A stretch of 64,000 bases of DNA from Archaeoglobus veneficus SNP6 (GCF_000194625.1 NC_015320.1:1038612-1102611), one strand, 5' to 3'; positions 16,992 to 25,901 are shown, counted from the first letter of the stretch. Numbers and translations are program-made. The notes: generated from the sequence alone by a model not told the origin.

Positions 16992-17891
16992 TTAGAGCAA
17001 ATCCTTCAGGTATATCGCGTGTCTGCCAAGCTTGCCACCGTAGTTTCCGGCGGTGATTTTTACAATGCCCGGCACCTTTACGGCGGCCATTATGCCCGCC
17101 CTCATGGCCTCGCTCACAGCCTCGACACTCAGTCCGTTGATGACTATTTCGTAAATTGCATTGACCCCCTCAGGCACATCGCTTTCCACCTGTCCCTTGA
17201 GCGAAGGGGCAAAGCGCTCGTTTGTTGTGGCTTTGAGGAACTTGTACTTGTTTGCTCCGACTTTCGAGCCAGAGGCAACTATTCCCCCAGGAAACGGAGT
17301 TATAACATGCTTCACGCTGGAAATAGCATCAACAGCAGCTCTTGCAGCCGCAAGGGCAGCAGGCTGGTTTTCACCCATTATAAAGAAGTTCCCTCCGGCG
17401 ACGCCCTGAACGACGCCAAAATCGTTCTCGACTATGAAATCGCCCTCCATTATCGGTATCGCCCATACCTTTCTGTCACCGATTTCGAGCTGTTTTTCGA
17501 AACCGTCTCCAAAGTACCTCAGCTTGTTTCCTGTATCGAATCTTTCCTCCGCATCGGGCAAAGCGTCGAAGGCTCTTGCAGTTGGAGCCGTCAGAATGCA
17601 CTGCCCTATCCTGGCTATGAGCTGCTGCTCCAGAGTCTTCTTGCTGGGGTGACATATCTGAATGTAAACTCCCGGTCTGCCATCCGGAGTCTCTTCGGGC
17701 TTTGCCTTCCCCTCTATTCCTGCCTCTGCCGGGCACATTATTATGGACGTACCAAAGCCAGTAGCCTCTGTTGCTGCAACTTCCGCAAGTCCATAATCGT
17801 AGGCGGTTATCAGAACCCTGGCAACGTAGATATCAAATGCCTCGGCAAAGGTGTCCTCGATTTCAACTCCGTTGAGCTTCATGGCCGGCAA
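16992..17891 (-). CDS. ftr: Formylmethanofuran-tetrahydromethanopterin formyltransferase
   Basis: 299 residues, full length for Ftr. The N-terminus M-K-L-N-G-V-E-I-E-D-T-F-A-E-A-F follows the family, as do the C-I-L-T-A-P-T-A-R-A-F-D region and F-P-G-G-I-V-A-S-G-S-K-V-G in the C-terminal half. It moves the formyl group between methanofuran and H4MPT, a step that Archaeoglobus runs in the oxidative direction. The protein is soluble. Upstream (17905-17960) is an imperfect inverted repeat (TTGAGT...ACTCAA) in a putative leader. HMGR lies 146 bases upstream on the same strand. Confidence 0.93.
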   Translation of the reverse strand: MPAMKLNGVEIEDTFAEAFDIYVARVLITAYDYGLAEVAATEATGFGTSIIMCPAEAGIEGKAKPEETPDGRPGVYIQICHPSKKTLEQQLIARIGQCILTAPTARAFDALPDAEERFDTGNKLRYFGDGFEKQLEIGDRKVWAIPIMEGDFIVENDFGVVQGVAGGNFFIMGENQPAALAAARAAVDAISSVKHVITPFPGGIVASGSKVGANKYKFLKATTNERFAPSLKGQVESDVPEGVNAIYEIVINGLSVEAVSEAMRAGIMAAVKVPGIVKITAGNYGGKLGRHAIYLKDLL

Positions 17892-18037
17892 TTTTTCATG
17901 GATAATATTAACGTTTTGATTTGAGTCCCGTGTTGAATGCGTGTGACACTCAAGGTCTCGTAATTCCTATTTCTTCATTGCTTGATAAATGAAGAAGAAA
18001 AAGTCAAAACAAGAGAAAATAAATTGATAGACTACAA

Positions 18038-19306
18038 TCAAAGCCCACCTGAGCGAATCTTCTCCAGAACTTCCTTTGCGTAGTCCATTTTTATTTTTCT
18101 TTCCTTCACAAGTATCTCAACGACCTTGTCTATTTCCTCGCCGACTGCTCCAACGGATATGGCCATGTTCCTTGCATGAAGCTCCATGTGACCGCGCTGT
18201 ATTCCTTCTGTTGCAAGCGCCCTCAACGCTGCAAAGTTCTGCGCCAAACCAACCGCTGCAATGACTCTCGATAGCTCTTCGGCCGTTTTAACACCCAGTA
18301 TCTTCAGGCATACCCTCGCCATCGGATTAACGGAAGTAGCTCCTCCTACAATTCCAACTGCTACGGGCAGCTCTATTGTACCTACTAAATCACCGTCCTC
18401 GTTCTTTTCGTAGGTCGTGAGAGGCTTGTAACCACCGAGGGCTGCGTAAGAGTGTGCTCCTGCTTCAACCGCCCTGAAATCGTTGCCTGTGGCGATAACG
18501 ACCGCCGAAACACCGTTCATTATCCCCTTGTTGTGTGTTGCGCATCTATATGGATCGGCTTTTGCAAAGGCGTAGGCCTCGATTATGCCATCAACGACCT
18601 CTTCTCCTCCTATAGCGTCCTTGTCGAACACAGCCTTTGCTCTCGCGAGCCTGTACGTTGCGAGATTCGAGATTATCCTCAGCCTGACCTTTCCTCCCGT
18701 AACGCGCTCAATTATCGGAGCTACGGCTTCGGCCATCGTGTTTACGGCGTTTGCACCCATCGCATCCCTGACGTCTACGAGGAGGTGCACGATTAGCATC
18801 GGGCCAACGATTGTGTCGATGACCCTTGCCTCTATATCTTTACATCCACCGCCGAGTTTTACGAGAATAGAGTCCTGCTCGTTGGCTTTCTGGATTATTT
18901 CATCCTTGTGTCTCAGCACTTCAATCTTTGCAGCAAAAGGGTCTGGAAGCCTTACCACCTGAATCTGGCCTATCATGACTGGCGGAGTTGCCTGCGTAAC
19001 AAATCCACCCTTCACCCTCGCCATTTTTGCAGCGTTGCTCGCTGCAGCGACGACACTTGGCTCCTCAATTGCCATGGGTATCAGGTAGTCCTTTCCGTCG
19101 ATGAGAAAATTCGTGGCTATGCCCAAGGGAAGCTCGAAGGTGCCGATTACGTTCTCAATCATTCTGTCTGCAATGTCGAGAGATAGAGCACCATTCTTCA
19201 ACGCAAGCTCTTTTTCCTCATCACTCAAGTCGGCAAACTCAGCAACCTTTTCGAGCCTTTCCTCAATGCTGAGCTTGTAGAACCCGGGAATCCTCGAGGA
19301 TTTCAT
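18038..19306 (-). CDS. Hydroxymethylglutaryl-CoA reductase, class II
   Basis: 422 residues. It begins [14 protein letters not shown], as class II enzymes do, and keeps the catalytic set: Glu in [12 protein letters not shown] (about 81), Lys in T-H-N-K-G-I-M-N-G, Asp in G-N-D-F-R-A-V-E, and His in R-G-H-M-E-L-H-A-R near the end. It supplies mevalonate for archaeal isoprenoid lipids. Class II enzymes are bacterial; the Archaeoglobus enzyme is a classic case of gene transfer, and this one agrees. The coenzyme (NADH or NADPH) cannot be told from sequence alone. Confidence 0.92.
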   Translation of the reverse strand: MKSSRIPGFYKLSIEERLEKVAEFADLSDEEKELALKNGALSLDIADRMIENVIGTFELPLGIATNFLIDGKDYLIPMAIEEPSVVAAASNAAKMARVKGGFVTQATPPVMIGQIQVVRLPDPFAAKIEVLRHKDEIIQKANEQDSILVKLGGGCKDIEARVIDTIVGPMLIVHLLVDVRDAMGANAVNTMAEAVAPIIERVTGGKVRLRIISNLATYRLARAKAVFDKDAIGGEEVVDGIIEAYAFAKADPYRCATHNKGIMNGVSAVVIATGNDFRAVEAGAHSYAALGGYKPLTTYEKNEDGDLVGTIELPVAVGIVGGATSVNPMARVCLKILGVKTAEELSRVIAAVGLAQNFAALRALATEGIQRGHMELHARNMAISVGAVGEEIDKVVEILVKERKIKMDYAKEVLEKIRSGGL

Positions 19307-19391
19307 GGCTGCAGTAGGGTAGCGGATTAAAAAACTCTTTCGCTCTCTCCATGGGAAAAGCTTAAATTGATACGGTTGAGCTTCCGAAGAT

Positions 19392-19637
19392 ATGATAAAG
19401 TTAATTCGATGCCCGTCCTGTGGAGAGGAGATTGTGCTTAACGACCTTTACAAAGGCATGGAAGTCCAGTGCAAGCTCTGCAATTGTATTATGATATACC
19501 AAGATGGGAAATTCCTTCTTCTCGATACAAATGAGGAGTTCAGCATAGAAGAGCTTGCGCAGGAAGAGAAAGGCGAAGAAGAGGAACTTGACGAGGAGTT
19601 CGACGAAGACTACTATTTTGAAGAGGATGAATACTGA
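19392..19637 (+). CDS. LysW-like zinc-ribbon protein with acidic tail
   Basis: 81 residues. Zinc ribbon C-P-S-C (7,10) and C-K-L-C (27,30) with G-M-E-V-Q-C between, followed by about 30 residues almost wholly Asp/Glu with Tyr at the end (final residues E-E-D-E-Y). This matches the layout of LysW amino-group carriers, but their C-terminal E-D-W-G-E is missing here. A role as carrier, or simply as an acidic adaptor, is open. TATA-like GCTTAAATTG lies about 25 bases upstream of the ATG; it is divergent from HMGR. Confidence 0.65.
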   Translation: MIKLIRCPSCGEEIVLNDLYKGMEVQCKLCNCIMIYQDGKFLLLDTNEEFSIEELAQEEKGEEEELDEEFDEDYYFEEDEY

Positions 19638-19802
19638 GACAGAGAAGTCCATATTTTTCTAATCTTGACACTGTCACCTTATTTGTACTTCTTGCAGATT
19701 TTAGCACGAATAATCATTGAAAAAGCCCCTGTGAGGCTATTGTTAGGATAAACAATGATAAACTTTATTAACTACACCTCGACATCTGCAGCAAAAGCAT
19801 TC

Positions 19803-19823
19803 GGGGGGATATTTATTTTACTG
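19803..19823 (+). promoter_or_regulatory. SD and unusual start region of the gamma subunit
   Basis: GGGGGGAT (19803-19810) is a strong SD, but no ATG, GTG or TTG lies in frame behind it. In-frame candidates are ATT 19815-19817 and CTG 19821-19823. The only standard start, ATG 19755, is 48 bases before the SD and at the edge of the likely TATA (AAACTTTATTAAC). Confidence 0.5.
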
Positions 19824-20375
19824 GAGGTAAGATTCCACGGAAGAGGAGGACAGGGAGTCGTTACATCGGCAGATGTCTTAGCAGTTGCAGCTTTTAAAGA
19901 AGGTTATTACACACTCTCGTTCCCAACCTTTGGGGCGGAAAAGCGTGGAACTCCTGTTGCGTCTTTCCTGAGGGTATCTGATAAGCCAATAGTGCTGAGG
20001 GACGAAATTTACAACCCCGATTACGTCGTCGTTCTTGATCCGACAGTGATGGAATCTGTAAACGTTGTAGCTGGCCTGAAAGAGAACGGGATGGTGATAG
20101 CCAATTATCCCAGTGAGGAGAAAGTCAGAGAGTTACTCGGCGTAAAGGCTGTTGCAATAAACGCCACAAAACTCGCAATAGAGTACCTCGGGAGGCCTAT
20201 AACGAATACGGTGATGGTAGGGGCTTTCGCAGGCATAACAGGGCTCGTCAAACTCGAAACTTTAAAAGAGACAATTGTCGAATGGTTTAAAAATCCGGCA
20301 ATTGCCGAAAAAAACGCCACGCTCGTTGAAATCGCCTACAAGGAGATGGAAAAGCGCAAGGAGGAGATATCATGA
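19815..20375 (+). CDS. porC: 2-oxoacid:ferredoxin oxidoreductase gamma subunit (PorC-like)
   Basis: About 186 residues from ATT 19815, or 184 from CTG 19821; the frame also opens at ATG 19755. Homologues start M-x-E-V-R-F-H-G-R-G-G-Q-G, which fits the CTG or ATT start: the next residues here are E-V-R-F-H-G-R-G-G-Q-G. The enzyme oxidises pyruvate (or makes it from acetyl-CoA) with ferredoxin. It is first in a four-gene unit gamma-delta-alpha-beta with overlapping or abutting starts. Pyruvate is most likely from the beta subunit; other 2-oxoacids are not excluded. Confidence 0.85.
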   Translation: MLLEVRFHGRGGQGVVTSADVLAVAAFKEGYYTLSFPTFGAEKRGTPVASFLRVSDKPIVLRDEIYNPDYVVVLDPTVMESVNVVAGLKENGMVIANYPSEEKVRELLGVKAVAINATKLAIEYLGRPITNTVMVGAFAGITGLVKLETLKETIVEWFKNPAIAEKNATLVEIAYKEMEKRKEEIS

Positions 20376-20701
20376 AGATCAGGATAAGCCTCGGGGCAGT
20401 TTCGAGGCCCCTTGAATCACTCAAGATAAAAACGGGTGACTGGGGTGCAGAATACCCAGTAATAGACGAGGAAAAGTGCATTGGTTGCGGGGAGTGTGAG
20501 ACGTTCTGCCCTGACCTCTGTATTGAGCTCGTTGAAAGAGAGGGAAATAACGAGAATAGCGGAGAGAACAAGAAGAAGAAAAAGAAAGTTGCAAAGGTTA
20601 ACTACGATTACTGCAAGGGGTGCGGAACTTGCAGCGTGGTGTGTCCGGCTGAAGCCATCAGGATGGAACTTAAGGACATATATAAGGGTGAGCTGAAATG
20701 A
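20372..20701 (+). CDS. porD: 2-oxoacid:ferredoxin oxidoreductase delta subunit (2x 4Fe-4S)
   Basis: 109 residues. Two ferredoxin motifs C-x2-C-x2-C-x3-C-P: C-I-G-C-G-E-C-E-T-F-C-P (about 37-48) and C-K-G-C-G-T-C-S-V-V-C-P (about 79-90). Between them is a Lys-rich insert (K-K-K-K-K-K after E-N) not usual in porD. It passes electrons from the TPP site to ferredoxin. Overlaps porC and porA by four bases each. Confidence 0.9.
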   Translation: MKIRISLGAVSRPLESLKIKTGDWGAEYPVIDEEKCIGCGECETFCPDLCIELVEREGNNENSGENKKKKKKVAKVNYDYCKGCGTCSVVCPAEAIRMELKDIYKGELK

Positions 20702-21870
20702 TGAAGGTGGTAAGAGGTTTCTATTCCGTAGCGTACAGTGTCAAACTCTGCAAACCCAACGTGATATGTGCGTATCCAATAACTCCACAGACCGAGATTG
20801 TTGAAAGGCTTGCCGAGATGTACGCCAACGGTGAGCTTGGCGACTGTGAGTACATCACAGCAGAATCTGAGTTTGGATCTGCGTCAATCCTCGTTGGTGC
20901 TTCTGCAGCGGGAGCGAGGACGTTCACAGCAACATGCTCTCAGGGCCTCATTCTGATGAGCGAAGTACTGTGGAACGCTGCCGGTATGAGGCTACCAATT
21001 GTCATCGTAAATGCCAACCGTTCGTTGTCTGCTCCACTGAGCATATGGAACGACCACCAGGACAGCATGGCTATGCGTGACGCGGGCATAATCCAGGTTT
21101 ACGTGGAGAACAATCAGGAAGTCCACGATATGATACCACAGGCCTTCAAGGTGGCTGAAGACCGCCGTGTAATGCTTCCCTTCATGGTCTGTATGGACGG
21201 ATACAAGCTCACGCATGCATATGAGCCTGTCGATTTGCTCAGTCAGGAACTCGTTGATTCGTTCCTTCCGCCCTACGACCCGCCGGTGAAACTCACGACA
21301 AAAGACCCGCTAACCTTCGGCAGCTACGCAACACCCGCCACGTACATGGAGTTTCGCGCTGCAATGCATAACGCAATGGAGAGGGCGCGAAAAGTTATGG
21401 ATGAGGTGTTCAAAGAATGGGCAGAAGTCAGCGGAAGGAACTGGGGAGGACATATTGCCAACAGTGGGGAGGGCGCAGAAGTTTACGTGATTGCAATGGG
21501 TTCTTTGGTTGGCCTCGTGAGGGATGTGGTGGATGAGCTGAGAAAGGATGGAAAGTCTGTTGACCTGATAAAGCTCAGAACCTTCCGCCCCTTCCCGGCA
21601 GATGAGCTAAGAAAAGCTCTGAGTGGTGCGAGCAAAGTTATCGTTTTCGAGCGCAGCCTGTCGCTTGGCAGCGAACCTCCCGTAACTCTCGACGTGAAGT
21701 CAGCGATACAGAAGTTGGATATAGACGTATACTCCCTCGTAGTTGGCCTTGGTGGAAGGGATGTGCCGAGAGATCTTGTAAAGAAGAGCATTGAAGAGGT
21801 AATTGATGGCAAGGTTGAGCCGGGTATGCACTTTAGAGGACTCAAGGACTATGAAGAGGTGATAGTGTGA
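20698..21870 (+). CDS. porA: 2-oxoacid:ferredoxin oxidoreductase alpha subunit (PorA-like)
   Basis: 390 residues. The N-terminus has Y-P-I-T-P-Q-T-E-I-V-E-R (about 22-33) and E-S-E-F-G-S-A-S, followed by A-G-A-R-T-F-T-A-T-C-S-Q-G, as in pyruvate/2-oxoisovalerate oxidoreductase alpha chains. The C-terminal third holds the V-F-E-R-S-L-S-L-G-S-E region. It carries the pyrimidine/CoA-side part of the TPP site in the heterotetramer. Start and stop overlap the porD and porB genes by four bases (ATGA/GTGA). Confidence 0.9.
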   Translation: MMKVVRGFYSVAYSVKLCKPNVICAYPITPQTEIVERLAEMYANGELGDCEYITAESEFGSASILVGASAAGARTFTATCSQGLILMSEVLWNAAGMRLPIVIVNANRSLSAPLSIWNDHQDSMAMRDAGIIQVYVENNQEVHDMIPQAFKVAEDRRVMLPFMVCMDGYKLTHAYEPVDLLSQELVDSFLPPYDPPVKLTTKDPLTFGSYATPATYMEFRAAMHNAMERARKVMDEVFKEWAEVSGRNWGGHIANSGEGAEVYVIAMGSLVGLVRDVVDELRKDGKSVDLIKLRTFRPFPADELRKALSGASKVIVFERSLSLGSEPPVTLDVKSAIQKLDIDVYSLVVGLGGRDVPRDLVKKSIEEVIDGKVEPGMHFRGLKDYEEVIV

Positions 21871-22742
21871 AGTATTTTGGTTCAGGTCATGGAGCGTGCC
21901 CGGGATGCGGGCTGCCGATTGCAGTTAAGAACGTCCTTGAGGCAATAGGCCCGTGCTTCGTTGCCAACTCAACTGGATGTCTTGAGATTATCAGTTCGCA
22001 GTATGGAAAGAGCGCGTGGGGCGTGCCATACATACACTCTCTCTTCGAGAATGCTGCTGCCGTTGCCGCTGGCATAGAGGCTGCTCTGAAAGCCCTGGGT
22101 AGAACGGATGAAGGGCCTGTTGTAGTCTTTGCGGGAGATGGTGCTACGGCTGATATAGGTATCGGCCCGCTTTCCGGCATGTTCGATAGAGGTCATGACG
22201 TCCTCTACATCTGCCTTGACAACGAGGCATACCAGAACACCGGCAACCAGCAGAGCGGCCTTACGCCAACTGGGAGCAACACCACAACCTGTCCGGCTGG
22301 AAAGTTGATGCCCGGAAAGCCGGGGCCCAAGAAAGACATGGTCGCAATAGCTCTCGCCCACAAAGTGCCCTACGTGGCAACAGCGAGTGTAGCATATCCG
22401 AAAGATATCAGAAGAAAGGCAAAGAGGGCGATGGAGTTCGAGGGACCAAAGTACATCCAGATTCACTCAACCTGTGTTACAGGATGGGGTATTGAGGGTA
22501 AACTGGCAATTCCGATTGCAAGGCTTGCTGTGGAAACAGGATTATATCCGCTTGTGGAGTACGAAAACGGAAAGCTGGTCAGGGTCAGAAAGATAAAGAA
22601 GAGAAAGCCCGTTGAAGAGTATCTCAAACCGCAGAAGAGGTTCAGACACCTGTTCAAGCACCCGAAGGGTCATGAGATAATAGAGGAAATTCAGCGCATA
22701 GCAGACGAGAATGCCGCGAGGTTCGGACTCGATGTAGAGTAA
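21867..22742 (+). CDS. porB: 2-oxoacid:ferredoxin oxidoreductase beta subunit (PorB-like)
   Basis: 291 residues from GTG 21867. C-P-G-C-G near the start plus a later Cys (T-C-V-T-G-W-G) ligate the proximal 4Fe-4S cluster. The TPP/Mg site is F-A-G-D-G-A-T-A-D-I-G (about 90-100) with L-D-N-E-A-Y-Q-N-T-G-N-Q (about 116-127). The motif N-E-A-Y-x-N-T-G-x-Q-x-S-G is that of pyruvate-type enzymes. Last in porCDAB; it is followed by a T-rich stretch before the phosphatase gene. Confidence 0.9.
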   Translation: MKYFGSGHGACPGCGLPIAVKNVLEAIGPCFVANSTGCLEIISSQYGKSAWGVPYIHSLFENAAAVAAGIEAALKALGRTDEGPVVVFAGDGATADIGIGPLSGMFDRGHDVLYICLDNEAYQNTGNQQSGLTPTGSNTTTCPAGKLMPGKPGPKKDMVAIALAHKVPYVATASVAYPKDIRRKAKRAMEFEGPKYIQIHSTCVTGWGIEGKLAIPIARLAVETGLYPLVEYENGKLVRVRKIKKRKPVEEYLKPQKRFRHLFKHPKGHEIIEEIQRIADENAARFGLDVE

Positions 22743-22773
22743 AATCTATCTTTAGTACCTTCTTTTTTTATCC

Positions 22774-23556
22774 ATGCGTAGCAGTGAAGCACTTGAAATT
22801 TCCCGCCACGTTGCCGAAGAAGTAAGAAAAGCTGTTCTTCCTATCGCTGGAAGTAAAGAGGCAGGAATAGAGGTTGGAATGGGGAAAGATGGAACGCCAA
22901 CAAAGAGGATTGATAGAATTGCGGAAGATGCCGCACTTGCGGTGTTGAAAGACTACGACGTCAGAGTTATAACAGAAGAATCGGGAGTCGTTGGAGATGG
23001 TGAAGTAATCGTTGCCCTCGACCCCGTAGACGGAACGTTCAACGCAGCCAAGGGCGTTCCGATATACTCCGTTGCTCTTTGCTTCTCGAGAGGTGAGAAG
23101 ATTGAGGACACATTCTTCGGCTATGTGATAAATCTCGCAACTGGGGTTGAGTACTGGGCCGACGAAAAGGCGTATAAGGATGGCGAACCCATTACCGTCT
23201 CGGATAGCGACTCGCTGCGATGCAACGCGATAATGTACTATCCCCGGAGGGAGTACGGTTTTAAAAGAATAAGGATCTTCGGCAGTGCAGCTCTCGAGAT
23301 ATGTTTTGTTGCTGATGGCTCGTTCGACTGCTTTATAGATATAAGGAAAGGTGCCGGAAAAGGTCTGCTGAGAGTTTACGATGTTGCCGCATCACTGTTC
23401 ATAGCTAAAAAGGCCGGAGCAATCGTTACAGACGACAGAGGAAACGACATCGGGAACAAAAGGTTTACAATGGATGAACGCTTTAGACTCGTAGTTGCGA
23501 ACGAAAAGCTGCATCCAAAACTGCTTGAAGTTCTTAAAGGCTGGGATTCGAAATGA
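22774..23556 (+). CDS. suhB: Inositol monophosphatase / fructose-1,6-bisphosphatase (archaeal type IV)
   Basis: 260 residues. Metal-binding motifs: T-E-E-S-G (about 68-72), D-P-V-D-G-T-F-N (about 88-95) and Y-D-V-A-A-S (about 204), a full Li-sensitive phosphatase set. The A. fulgidus homologue AF2372 cleaves both inositol-1-phosphate and fructose-1,6-bisphosphate, serving inositol solutes and gluconeogenesis. The same gene pair with NAD kinase occurs there. The NAD kinase ATG overlaps its stop by four bases. Confidence 0.9.
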   Translation: MRSSEALEISRHVAEEVRKAVLPIAGSKEAGIEVGMGKDGTPTKRIDRIAEDAALAVLKDYDVRVITEESGVVGDGEVIVALDPVDGTFNAAKGVPIYSVALCFSRGEKIEDTFFGYVINLATGVEYWADEKAYKDGEPITVSDSDSLRCNAIMYYPRREYGFKRIRIFGSAALEICFVADGSFDCFIDIRKGAGKGLLRVYDVAASLFIAKKAGAIVTDDRGNDIGNKRFTMDERFRLVVANEKLHPKLLEVLKGWDSK

Positions 23557-24317
23557 AGGCAGCGGTAGTTTACAAGCCGGACTCACTGGATGTTGCGGAG
23601 AGCGTTAAGGAGTTCCTGCTCAGCCTCAACGTGGAGGCAGAAGTCTGTGAACAGTCTAAGGAGCTTGAGAACTATAACTTCATCGTGAGCGTTGGTGGGG
23701 ACGGAACGATTCTCAGAACCCTGCAGATGCTCGACGAATGCCCTCCAATTTTCGGAGTGAATACCGGAAAGGTTGGGTTGCTGACCCATGCATCTCCGGA
23801 GGACTTCAAGGAGAAACTTGGAAAAGCTATTGAGGATATGAACATCGAGGAGTTCATGCGCATCGAATGCACCAACGGAGAGAGGCTGATAGCCCTCAAT
23901 GAAATCGCCCTACTGACAGCTGTACCAGCAAGGCTCGTGGAGTTTACGGTATGCGTTGACGGTATTGAAATTGAAAAGATGAGGGGTGATGGTTTACTTA
24001 TATCGACACCAATTGGCTCAACAGCCTACGCATTGTCAACGGGCGGCCCCATAATCGATCCCCGCATGTATTGCGTCCTTGTCGTCCCGGTTGCACCCTT
24101 CAAGCTCGGCTGGAAGCCTTGGGTCGTCGATGCGAGTAGAACGGTGGAAGTTACGATTCACAACAGGCCGTGCCTTGCAATAGCCGACGGTCATAGAATA
24201 GTGGAGATTCCACCGGGAAGTAAGCTGGTATTTGAGAAGTCAGGATTTCCAGCCAGGTTTTTTAAAATTCCCAACAGAATAAAGAGAATAACAGAAATGC
24301 TCAGAAAAATGGACTGA
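23553..24317 (+). CDS. nadK: NAD(+)/NADH kinase
   Basis: 254 residues, full length. V-G-G-D-G-T-I-L-R (about 48-56), the N-E-I-A loop (about 117) and T-P-I-G-S-T-A-Y-A-L-S-T-G-G-P (about 150-164) are intact. It makes NADP from NAD with ATP or polyphosphate. Overlapping the phosphatase gene fits the known suhB-nadK pairing of Archaeoglobus (AF2372/AF2373). Convergent with the PhoU/TrkA-C gene only four bases away. Confidence 0.92.
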   Translation: MKAAVVYKPDSLDVAESVKEFLLSLNVEAEVCEQSKELENYNFIVSVGGDGTILRTLQMLDECPPIFGVNTGKVGLLTHASPEDFKEKLGKAIEDMNIEEFMRIECTNGERLIALNEIALLTAVPARLVEFTVCVDGIEIEKMRGDGLLISTPIGSTAYALSTGGPIIDPRMYCVLVVPVAPFKLGWKPWVVDASRTVEVTIHNRPCLAIADGHRIVEIPPGSKLVFEKSGFPARFFKIPNRIKRITEMLRKMD

Positions 24318-24321
24318 TTTT

Positions 24322-25524
24322 TCACCTTACCTTCTGCGCCTTCGCAGCGCAGAGGCGGCGCAGAAGCTGCTCCCCTTCTCTCGTCCCCTTCACAATCAGC
24401 AAATCACCGGACTGAATTTTCGTCGAGGCAGTTGGGTGGGTAATCCACCTGTGTCCTCTCTTGATTGCAACCACGTGCATTCCAGTATTCGTTTCGACTT
24501 TTGCCTCTCCGAGTGTCTTGCCGTCGAGGCTCGATTGCCTCGTTACCTCTACTATCGTAATTATTTCGTCCGCTTCCCTCATAGCCTCCTTGAATATAGG
24601 GTGAATCTCCATCTTCTCGATGACTATCTGAGCTATTTCCTTCGCTGAGTCGGCAATCGTTTCACTCGCGTACGCGATGTCAAGGAGCGCAACAAGAGGT
24701 TTGAGCTCCTCACCCTTGAAGTGCTTCGAGCTTTCGAGAACCCAGTGCTGGAGTTCGTACTTCATGTTGTCGACTTTCTCCTCTATGTACCCTACCTCCT
24801 GCGCAATCTCGTCGTTGTAGTAGAGCAGTGAAAGGTAGCTCAGATCGACAGCAAGCTCGGATAGGTTCTTCATCTCTATGAGAATGTCAACAGCCCTGTC
24901 GAGATCTTCAACTTCCAGTTCTGGTTCAGTTTCATCGATTTTTCTTTCCTCCCCTGTCACGAACTTAAAAAACTTCGGAACTCCCGATATGTCTCCTTTC
25001 GCGAAGAGCGTATCTCCCTTGTAGATCTTCGTGTCTCTGTCGGGGTCGAATATCCACTCGTAGCCTCTTCTTATCGCGATGACTTTCATTCCTGTTAAGG
25101 TGTGCAGCCTCGCCTCTCCGAGCGTTTTCCCTGCAAGCTCGGACACTTCGGATACTGTTGCCTTTGCGACAGTCTCTTCGCTTTTCAGGAGGGCTATCTT
25201 TACCATGTCCTTCGGAAGCTGAAATCCGCGCAGGACGAGAATTGCTATGTCTCCTGCGGCGTTGCTTATTTTCTGGCTTGCGTTTGCAATCTGTAGAACT
25301 GTCGAAACTGATTCCGCTTCGTCAACCCTCCTCGCTGCGAGTATCGAGACTATCCTGATCTGCTTCAGCAGACTGTTCATCCGGTTTTCGAGGTCAAGAA
25401 CTTCCTCCGCTATATCCTCGTTGTCGAAAAGGATTGCAGAATAGGCAAGATCGACAATAACCTCCGAGGTGTCCTTAATCTCTATTAGCAAATCCTTAAC
25501 GGTTCGCCGCATTTTTTTGTCCAT
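24322..25524 (-). CDS. Duplicated PhoU/TrkA-C (RCK_C) regulatory protein
   Basis: 400 residues made of two homologous halves (about 1-190 and 200-400). Each has a helical PhoU-like stretch (E-V-I-V-D-L-A-Y-S-A-I-L-F ... / E-L-A-V-D-L-S-Y-L-S-L-L-Y) followed by a TrkA C-terminal domain (L-A-G-K-T-L-G-E-A-R-L-H-T-L-T-G-M and L-D-G-K-T-L-G-E-A-K-V-E-T-N-T-G-M), both of which end in G-D-T-L or G-D-L-L plus G. It would bind a ligand or cyclic dinucleotide through the RCK_C domain and regulate a potassium or phosphate transporter. No channel gene is adjacent. Confidence 0.78.
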   Translation of the reverse strand: MDKKMRRTVKDLLIEIKDTSEVIVDLAYSAILFDNEDIAEEVLDLENRMNSLLKQIRIVSILAARRVDEAESVSTVLQIANASQKISNAAGDIAILVLRGFQLPKDMVKIALLKSEETVAKATVSEVSELAGKTLGEARLHTLTGMKVIAIRRGYEWIFDPDRDTKIYKGDTLFAKGDISGVPKFFKFVTGEERKIDETEPELEVEDLDRAVDILIEMKNLSELAVDLSYLSLLYYNDEIAQEVGYIEEKVDNMKYELQHWVLESSKHFKGEELKPLVALLDIAYASETIADSAKEIAQIVIEKMEIHPIFKEAMREADEIITIVEVTRQSSLDGKTLGEAKVETNTGMHVVAIKRGHRWITHPTASTKIQSGDLLIVKGTREGEQLLRRLCAAKAQKVR

Positions 25525-25568
25525 TCTTCAGGACAATATTTAAGAGTTTCGTAAAATCCAACAGCAGG

Positions 25569-25901
25569 CTAATCGGTCTTTTTTCTTTTCGTTCTGGTGA
25601 TGTATCTTCTGAATGTAAGCGCTGTCAGGGCAACGCACCACTCTCTGAGCACCTCAATGTCCCCCTCGCTTGCAGCAATAACCTCAATCCCATCTGGTCT
25701 CAGAATGGCGAGTTCTTCTCCGTTGGCCCTCAGGACGATTATCTCCTCTTTTCTGAAAAGTTCGAGCGTGTACGGTGGATCAAATATAGTGATGAAGTCT
25801 TCACTGCATTCGGCTTTCTCCCTCAGAACGTGTCTGAGAAGTTCGAAGGAGCACAGAATTTTTCTGCATAGATTGCCCCACTCTTCCTCAGGTGTCAACA
25901 C
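25569..25901 (-). CDS. Small protein of unknown function
   Basis: 110 residues, no recognised family. The middle is a run of short beta-like stretches (I-I-V-L-R-A-N-G-E-E-L-A-I-L-R-P-D-G-I-E-V-I), a charged loop, then a helix ending in a very basic tail (R-T-K-R-K-K-T-D). It is divergently arranged with IF-5A and upstream of the PhoU/TrkA-C gene on the same strand (44 bases), so it may share that transcript. Confidence 0.5.
   Translation of the reverse strand: MLTPEEEWGNLCRKILCSFELLRHVLREKAECSEDFITIFDPPYTLELFRKEEIIVLRANGEELAILRPDGIEVIAASEGDIEVLREWCVALTALTFRRYITRTKRKKTD

Noticed and set aside
16983-17924. 313-codon open frame on the plus strand
   Set aside because: Antisense to the intact ftr gene, with Cys/Ser/Arg-rich, low-quality translation.
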